In this document: piece after piece, positions 51,457 through 64,000 of the stretch
Layout: the number at the start of each line of letters is the position of its first letter
Position numbering within the stretch: the first letter of the stretch is position 1
Assembly (NCBI GenBank): GCA_958452575.1
Contig: CAUDUM010000006.1
Coordinates: 129,477 to 193,476, forward strand
Length of the DNA stretch: 64,000 nt
Direction of reading: 5' to 3'
DNA from: an uncultured Eggerthellaceae bacterium
GTDB lineage: Bacteria; Actinomycetota; Coriobacteriia; Coriobacteriales; Eggerthellaceae
Program-made: the position numbers and the translations under genes
The notes under the pieces: model-generated
Told to the model about the DNA's origin: nothing
Databases searched by the model: none
Seen by the model: the letters and a program-made list of their open reading frames with translations, nothing else

Positions 51457-52827
51457 CTACCCTTCGCGCTCCACCACCTCGGCGATGGCCTTGGCGTGGG
51501 TGTCGGCATCCTCCTTGCGCAGGGCCTCCACCATCACGCGCACCACCGGCTCGGTGCCGGAGGGGCGCAGAAGCACGCGGCCGTCCTCGCCCAGCGCCGC
51601 CTCGGCGGCTGCCACGGCGTCTTTGACGGCGGGTTTCTCGCTCACGGTGTGCTTGTCGGCCACGCGCACGTTGATGAGGATCTGCGGGAAGCGCGTCATC
51701 ACCTTGACGGCCTCTGAGACCGTCTTGCCGGTGCGCTTGACCGCGGCCAAGAACTGCACGGCCGTCATCAGACCGTCGCCCGTGGAGTTGTGCTCGAGCA
51801 GGATCATGTGGCCGGACTGCTCGCCGCCGATGGCGTAGCCCTTGGCGCGCATCTCCTCCAGCACGTAGCGATCGCCCACCTTGGTCTGCACCACATCGAT
51901 GCCGTGATCGCGCATCGCATGCACGAAGCCCAGGTTGCACATGACCGTGCTCACCGCGGTGTTGCCAGCGAGCACCCCGCGCTCCTTCATGTCGAGCGCG
52001 CAGACCGCCTCCACGATGTCGCCGTCGATCTCGTCGCCCTCGGGCGTCATCATCATCACGCGGTCCGCGTCGCCGTCGTGCGCGATGCCCACGTCGGCGC
52101 CCGTCTCCTCCATGAGCTCGCGCAGGGGCCCCAGATGGGTCGAGCCGCACTCGACGTTGATGTCGTTGCCGTTGTAATCGTCGTTGATGACGATCACCTC
52201 GGCGCCCAGGCGGCGCAGCGCCGCCGGGCTCGTAAGCGAGGAGGCTCCGTGGCCCGTGTCGAGCGCGATCGTCAGTCCATCGAAGTCGATGCCCTGCTCG
52301 CGGATGGAGCGCACCGCGTGCTCGATGTAGATCTCGCACGCCTCGTCCACCTCGACGGCAACGCCCAGCTCGGGTCCGCTCGGCATGGCGGCGTCCTCGT
52401 CGCCGGCCTCGCGGGCACGCTCGATTTGGGCCTCCAGGCCACCCTGCTTGATGAACGCCTCGATCTCGTCCTCTACGGCGTCGGGCAGCTTGAAGCCCTC
52501 CGCATCGAACAGCTTGATGCCGTTGTACTCCGGCGGATTATGCGATGCGGAGATGACCGCGCCGCCCGCCGCGTTGAGCTCGCGGACCAGCAGCGCAACC
52601 GCCGGCGTGGGGATCACGCCCGTCAAAAGCGCCGTGCCGCCCGCGCTGGTGATGCCGGCGACCATCGCCGACTCCAGCATGTCGCCGGAAAGGCGCGTGT
52701 CCTTGCCGACCACGATCGCCTTGCCCAGAAACGCCACGGCGGCCTGGCCGAGACGGTATGCAAGCTCGCAGGTGAGCTCGGTGTTCGCCACGCCGCGAAC
52801 GCCGTCGGTTCCGAAAAGTCGTGCCAT
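51457..52827 (-). CDS. glmM: Phosphoglucosamine mutase
   Basis: A 456-residue alpha-D-phosphohexomutase making GlcN-1-P for peptidoglycan. RLFGTDGVRGVANTELT opens the protein. The phosphoserine loop is VISASHNPPEYNGIK, the metal loop DGDADR and the sugar loop GGEQSGH. The C-terminal RPSGTEPVVRVMVE binds phosphate. The gene begins one base after the hisE stop, so the two are tightly coupled. Confidence 0.97.
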   Translation of the reverse strand: MARLFGTDGVRGVANTELTCELAYRLGQAAVAFLGKAIVVGKDTRLSGDMLESAMVAGITSAGGTALLTGVIPTPAVALLVRELNAAGGAVISASHNPPEYNGIKLFDAEGFKLPDAVEDEIEAFIKQGGLEAQIERAREAGDEDAAMPSGPELGVAVEVDEACEIYIEHAVRSIREQGIDFDGLTIALDTGHGASSLTSPAALRRLGAEVIVINDDYNGNDINVECGSTHLGPLRELMEETGADVGIAHDGDADRVMMMTPEGDEIDGDIVEAVCALDMKERGVLAGNTAVSTVMCNLGFVHAMRDHGIDVVQTKVGDRYVLEEMRAKGYAIGGEQSGHMILLEHNSTGDGLMTAVQFLAAVKRTGKTVSEAVKVMTRFPQILINVRVADKHTVSEKPAVKDAVAAAEAALGEDGRVLLRPSGTEPVVRVMVEALRKEDADTHAKAIAEVVEREG

Positions 52828-52828
52828 G

Positions 52829-53311
52829 CTAGTTCCCCCTCTTGATATGCTCGGGCTTGAGGAGCACCGCCCCTTGCGGGCGCTCCTCCTCGGTCATGCG
52901 GCTGTTGAGCTCGGCTGCGAACTCGTCGATGGAGATGCCGAAGCGCTCCAGCACCACGAGCAGATGGTACACCACATCAGCAGCCTCGTAACGCAGGTGG
53001 TCGACCGCCTCGTCGTAGTCGGGAGGCAGCGCGACCGTCAGGTCATCGCCATCCGGCGACAGCGCCAGCGCCGCCGCAAGGGCGCTCGCGGCGCGCGATT
53101 CGACGTCTTTGGCAGCCAATCCCACCTCGACGGCTTCCTCGGCTACCTTCTTGAGCGGCTTGTCCAGCGGGCCGGTGAGGAGCCGGTGGGTGTAGCTCTC
53201 CTCCCCCGCCTCGCGACGCGCCGCGATGGTGGCGGCGAGCGCCTCCATCGTCGCCCCGATTTGGGATTCCGGGGCGGATTGCCCCTCGGGAATATACGTT
53301 TTGGAAGACAT
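52829..53311 (-). CDS. hisE: Phosphoribosyl-ATP pyrophosphatase
   Basis: A 160-residue MazG-like hydrolase for step two of histidine synthesis. The family core is visible: SYTHRLLTGPLDKPLKKVAE, EEAVEVGLAAKD and YEAADVVYHLLVVLERFGIS. It is longer than the usual 90-110 residues, with a 20-residue N-terminal tail and an insertion of about 25-30 residues (ALSPDGDDLTVALPPDYDEA) between the two core helix pairs. The start has AGGAGG. It sits between rpoC and glmM with no other his gene nearby. Confidence 0.9.
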   Translation of the reverse strand: MSSKTYIPEGQSAPESQIGATMEALAATIAARREAGEESYTHRLLTGPLDKPLKKVAEEAVEVGLAAKDVESRAASALAAALALSPDGDDLTVALPPDYDEAVDHLRYEAADVVYHLLVVLERFGISIDEFAAELNSRMTEEERPQGAVLLKPEHIKRGN

Positions 53312-53324
53312 GGATCCTCCTAGA

Positions 53325-53353
53325 AGAAAGGAGGGCGCACACGGCGCCCTCCT
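53325..53353 (-). terminator. Intrinsic terminator of rpoBC
   Basis: On the minus strand GGAGGGCGC and GCGCCCTCC pair around GTGT-type bases, with TTTCTTC following. It lies between the rpoC stop (53369) and the hisE ribosome binding site. Confidence 0.8.
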
Positions 53354-53368
53354 CGTTACCGAGTGTTG

Positions 53369-61324
<7,956 letters not shown>

Positions 61325-61379
61325 GAGGTCTTTCCTCCTTCAAGAGAATCCGTGAATCTGCGAAAAAATGCAATTGATT

Positions 61380-61408
61380 AAGATATGACGTAAAACGCAA
61401 GCCGTCAA
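61380..61408 (-). promoter_or_regulatory. rpoB promoter
   Basis: On the minus strand TTGACG (61403-61408), a 17-base spacer, then TATCTT (61380-61385). An A/T-rich TAAAAAATTTTC tract directly before the -35 looks like an UP element. It would give a leader of about 50 bases. Confidence 0.75.
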
Positions 61409-61474
61409 GAAAATTTTTTACGAGATATGGAAAATTGCTGTTGATCTGGGCCGATTCGGGTGAAGACGGGGTGC

Positions 61475-61760
61475 GCTCCGCCCGCTCCGCCGCAACGCGG
61501 GCGGGGGGCGGCAGGGCGGCAGGACGGGCGCGGGATGGCGAGCATGTGCGGGGCAGGCGCGGGACGAACGCACGGCAGGGAGCGTAACGCGATACGGGGC
61601 GGGGCACGGCAGACGGCGGGGCGACGGGGCGAGCGCGGGACGGCGGGGTGTGCGCGGGACGGGTGCGGGGCGGACGCGGAATGGCGGGGTGCGTGCGGGA
61701 CGGGTGCGGGGCGGGCGCACGGTAGGGAGCGGAACACGATGCCGGGCGGGCGTGCGCAGG
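61475..61760. other. Strongly G-skewed imperfect repeats upstream of rpoB
   Basis: For about 290 bases the plus strand is dominated by G (many GGG and GGGG runs), with little T. Units such as GCGGGACGGGTGCGGGGCGG recur around 61655 and 61699. CGCACGGCAGGGAGCG and CGCACGGTAGGGAGCG are about 150 bases apart. Frames are open on both strands only because stops are rare in such DNA; no gene is supported. It lies beyond the rpoB promoter in the gap 61409-61996. Confidence 0.7.
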
Positions 61761-61934
61761 GTGGCGCGGCGCGAGCGGACGCGCGACGGCAATCGAAGAC
61801 GGCGCGTGGCGGCGAGGTGCGTGTGGACCGACCCGCTTTCGCCATCACCTCCTCAAGCGCCTTTCCATCCATCTCCAACCGTCCGGGATGAAAACCGCGC
61901 CTAGGAGGCAGGGAACCCATGCTTTTGGATGAAA

Positions 61935-61958
61935 CCCCGCCGAAGGAGGCGGCTTTTT
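61935..61958 (-). terminator. Terminator of the DUF559-like gene
   Basis: GCCGCC and GGCGGG pair around TCCTTC on the minus strand. T-rich bases are on both sides (TTTTTC on plus, GTTTC on minus). It is about 40 bases past the stop at 61997. Confidence 0.6.
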
Positions 61959-61996
61959 CAATCCGCCCAACCTCCTTGCGACAGATTTCATCCCAT

Positions 61997-62968
61997 TCAG
62001 TTCGTCGACGAATGCCCCATCGAAGAATGCCCCAATTGGAACAGCTCGGTTTGCCTCGATGGGAAATCGGGGACTTGGATTCGGAGACGTCTGCCCAAGC
62101 GGCGCGCTATGCGGTAGGCGATCCGGAGCATCTCCCCCGGATCATCGAGCTGGAGTTTCGTGACGGTCACTACCATATAGCCATCGGCTTCGAGCGCCCC
62201 GCGTTTCTGAGCATCATGGGCGAGGATCTCCGGCGAAAGATGCGCGTTTGAATCGTATTCAATGACGAGCTTTGCCTCCGGCCAGCATATGTCCGCAACA
62301 AAAAACTCGTTGTCCGTCAGCGCGGTCGCGCGTTTTCCGGGATCGATGCGATGATTGAGGATCGCCCCTCGAAACCCGAATCCGCCCAAGCGGATCGGCA
62401 GCGTCAGCCTCATCGCCAAATCGGACTCGCGTGGGGAGGCGGAGCCCTCCTTAACCCACCTAAGCCTCGCAAGCGCAGCCGAGGAACCGCGAAGCGATGA
62501 GTTGGCGATACCGTAGTCTCTTATCATGTCGATGGATGTGAGGGGGATCCTGCTCTCCAAGCCGAAACGAGCCGACTCATCCAGCGCAAAGGAACCGCAA
62601 AGGGAATAACCCTCTTTCACCGCCTGGAGAAGGGGCAGTTGGCCGGAGAGTTGTATGAAGCACAGCTCGGGACAGGGGACATAGATTCCCGGCGCCACGC
62701 AAGCGAACGAGCCAGGAGGATACGGATACGCGGAATGATGGACCCTGGCCCCCGCAAGCGAGCGCAGATCCCGACGCGACGAGACCAGCACATGAACCGG
62801 GGAGGAAATGAAGGGAAACGTCTCCGCGAGGTAGCAGACGGATCGCGCGGTGGGCGCGCAATCGCGCAGGGCCGAAGCGTCGAAGCGCGCGGCATCGCCC
62901 GCGCGATCGAAGCCGCGGGCGTGCGCCCACCATTGGGCGGCGGTTTTGCCGTAAAGGAAAAGTCTCAT
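61997..62968 (-). CDS. DUF559/Vsr-like (AbiEi-related) protein
   Basis: A 323-residue protein. The C-terminal part LVIEYDSNAHLSPE, then DAQKRGALEADGYMVVTVTK, matches DUF559-type PD-(D/E)XK nuclease-like domains, in which E-D-x-H and a basic residue form the core. The N-terminal half resembles the middle part of AbiEi-like regulators, but without the helix-turn-helix seen in most. The predicted start has no clear ribosome binding site, so the N terminus is uncertain. Its role may be DNA repair or defence, by family only. It ends in a small duplicated GHSSMGHSS tail. Confidence 0.7.
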   Translation of the reverse strand: MRLFLYGKTAAQWWAHARGFDRAGDAARFDASALRDCAPTARSVCYLAETFPFISSPVHVLVSSRRDLRSLAGARVHHSAYPYPPGSFACVAPGIYVPCPELCFIQLSGQLPLLQAVKEGYSLCGSFALDESARFGLESRIPLTSIDMIRDYGIANSSLRGSSAALARLRWVKEGSASPRESDLAMRLTLPIRLGGFGFRGAILNHRIDPGKRATALTDNEFFVADICWPEAKLVIEYDSNAHLSPEILAHDAQKRGALEADGYMVVTVTKLQLDDPGEMLRIAYRIARRLGRRLRIQVPDFPSRQTELFQLGHSSMGHSSTN

Positions 62969-63428
62969 GGCGGAAGGTTAGCGCCACCATGACGCGTACG
63001 AGCCGCGTGAGTTGCGAACGGGTCGCACGCGAATCTCGCGCGGGTCTTGCGCCGATCGCATGCGGATCTTGCGCGGGTCTTGCGCGAATTCCGCACGCAT
63101 CGGGGATGCGGACAAAAAGCTGGACCATCGGTCCGGATTGGAGGTCCGCATGTACGACAGGGACGCGGCGGAGCTCGCGCTGCTCGCCGTCGAGGAGGGG
63201 ATGTCCCACGCCGAAAGGGGCGCAGAGCATGTGGCGGAAAGCAACGCGCGTCGCGAATAGCAGGATGTCGCAAGCGACAGCGCATCGCGCATGGCGGCAA
63301 AGAAGGAGTCGCGGAGCCCCGCTCGCGAGCGTCGAGCGCTCGCTCCGGTCCAGCGGCAGCACGCAATCGCACACCAGCCCGGGCTCCCCCTCCCCGTGAG
63401 CCTGGCGAACCCGCCTGCGCCGGCTGCC
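62969..63428. other. Gene-free gap with short tandem repeats and a possible transposase remnant
   Basis: Around 63025-63095 the motif GCGCGGGTCTTGCGC occurs twice with similar GATCTTGCGC units. At 63150-63260 a short plus-strand frame reads MYDRDAAELALLAVEEGMSH, then AERGAEHVAESNARRE and a stop. This looks like the helix-turn-helix start of an IS3-type transposase but is not continuous. No intact gene is supported here. Confidence 0.35.
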
Positions 63429-63977
63429 CTACCGGCCGTCGCGCATCCGCATCAGCTTGGCCAGCGTGTCGGACGGGATGCGGTCGGCGACGGTGTTCTT
63501 GCGGGACACCTTGGGGGCGTCGTCGAGGCGCGCATCCTCGTAGTAGGCGCCGAGCTCGCGGCAGAAGCCTTCGGCGCTCATGCGGTCGACGCCGAAACCG
63601 AAGACGGTGTCCTGTATGGTGGCGTCGCTGGAGACGACAAGCGTCTCCACCTGGCGCTCGCGCGCGTCGTGGGCCAGCTTCTCGATGACCTTGTCGGCGC
63701 TTTGCCCCGTCGGCGAGAACACGATGCGCACGCCGCCGAGCGAGGTCGCCTCCCCCGCCGAGAACGCGTTGCCGCCGCCGTCGAACACCACGATCGCGCG
63801 CCACTCGCGTCCGGCGAAGTTGATCACGTCGTTGACAAGCGCATCGCGCGCGGCGTTGAACCAGTCGTCGGTGTAGTCAGGGTCGTCGATGCGTTGGTAG
63901 CGGCTGCCGGAGCGCAGCACGTTGTAGCCATCGACGATCAGCAGCTTCGGGCGACTTGCGGTTTCTTTTCTAGCCAT
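63429..63977 (-). CDS. NYN-domain (YacP/Rae1-like) ribonuclease
   Basis: A 182-residue PIN/NYN-fold protein: LLIVDGYNVLRSGS near the N terminus, VVFDGGGNAFSAGEAT, a conserved SADKVIEKL, and VVSSDATIQDTVFGFGVDRM. Acidic residues in DGYN and SxD suit metal-dependent RNA cleavage; Rae1 cuts mRNA at the ribosome. Start MARKETASRPK at 63977 (weak GGAACGA site); an in-frame TTG at the window edge is possible. The window ends 23 bases upstream. Confidence 0.88.
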   Translation of the reverse strand: MARKETASRPKLLIVDGYNVLRSGSRYQRIDDPDYTDDWFNAARDALVNDVINFAGREWRAIVVFDGGGNAFSAGEATSLGGVRIVFSPTGQSADKVIEKLAHDARERQVETLVVSSDATIQDTVFGFGVDRMSAEGFCRELGAYYEDARLDDAPKVSRKNTVADRIPSDTLAKLMRMRDGR

Positions 63978-64000
63978 TTCGTTCCAACCCTGTATCAAAT

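Noticed and set aside
61405..61920. Several long open frames upstream of rpoB
   Set aside because: The G-skewed DNA has few stops; the translations are Arg/Pro/Ala low complexity in all frames.

Overview
The window is G+C-rich, with third codon positions almost always G or C. Family content and gene style point to an anaerobic gut actinobacterium of the class Coriobacteriia, most likely Eggerthellaceae. The signs are glycyl-radical and 2-hydroxyacyl-CoA dehydratase chemistry, an orphan molybdopterin oxidoreductase, an HrcA/CIRCE-controlled clpC, and rpoB-rpoC on one strand. The genus assignment is inference. No phage, intact insertion sequence, plasmid gene, CRISPR array or rRNA gene was seen.

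Layout. 0-5.5 kb: a LysR regulator, then a minus-strand operon of a carboxylate transporter and two HgdB/BcrBC-type dehydratase subunits, running off the left edge. 6-16 kb: housekeeping genes (cysS, ispD-ispF, clpC, lysS, greA, tatA). 16-18 kb: a repeat-rich gap, tRNA-Pro(CGG) and a degenerate adenylate-forming protein. 18.5-29 kb: a second anaerobic module with an IT-superfamily transporter, a glycyl radical enzyme (GRE), a divergent PucR-type regulator, a DUF4125/DUF4037 pair, a family I CoA-transferase and the GRE activase. 29-32 kb: a thioesterase, a flippase-like membrane protein and an acetamidase/formamidase. 32-42 kb: purine genes (purH, purN, purM, purF) with an XdhC-like gene among them, an oppositely oriented molybdoenzyme splitting purN from purM, and a sortase B gene overlapping purF. 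42-48 kb: a polyphosphate module (two-domain PPK2, PPX, PPK1). 48-53 kb: an intracellular BspA-type LRR protein, a QueG-like Fe-S protein, glmM and hisE. 53-61 kb: rpoC and rpoB with a recognisable promoter. 62-64 kb: a DUF559-like protein and a NYN-domain protein.

How the genes may work together. A Pct-type CoA-transferase plus a 2-hydroxyacyl-CoA dehydratase plus acid transporters is the gene set of an acrylate-type branch (activate a hydroxy acid to its CoA ester, dehydrate, exchange). The GRE and its activase supply separate radical chemistry, probably controlled by the PucR-type regulator. The substrates cannot be read from the sequence.

The most striking observation is at the C terminus of RpoC (beta'). 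It carries a helix-hairpin-helix segment that aligns with the DNA-binding C-terminal domain of the RNA polymerase alpha subunit, including residues equivalent to E. coli alpha R265, N268, G296 and K298. Also notable are a GRE with Asp instead of the usual Glu two residues after the catalytic Cys, a dehydratase subunit that has lost two of three cluster cysteines, a fossil C terminus of a PucR-type regulator, and several intergenic elements bounded by long inverted repeats.
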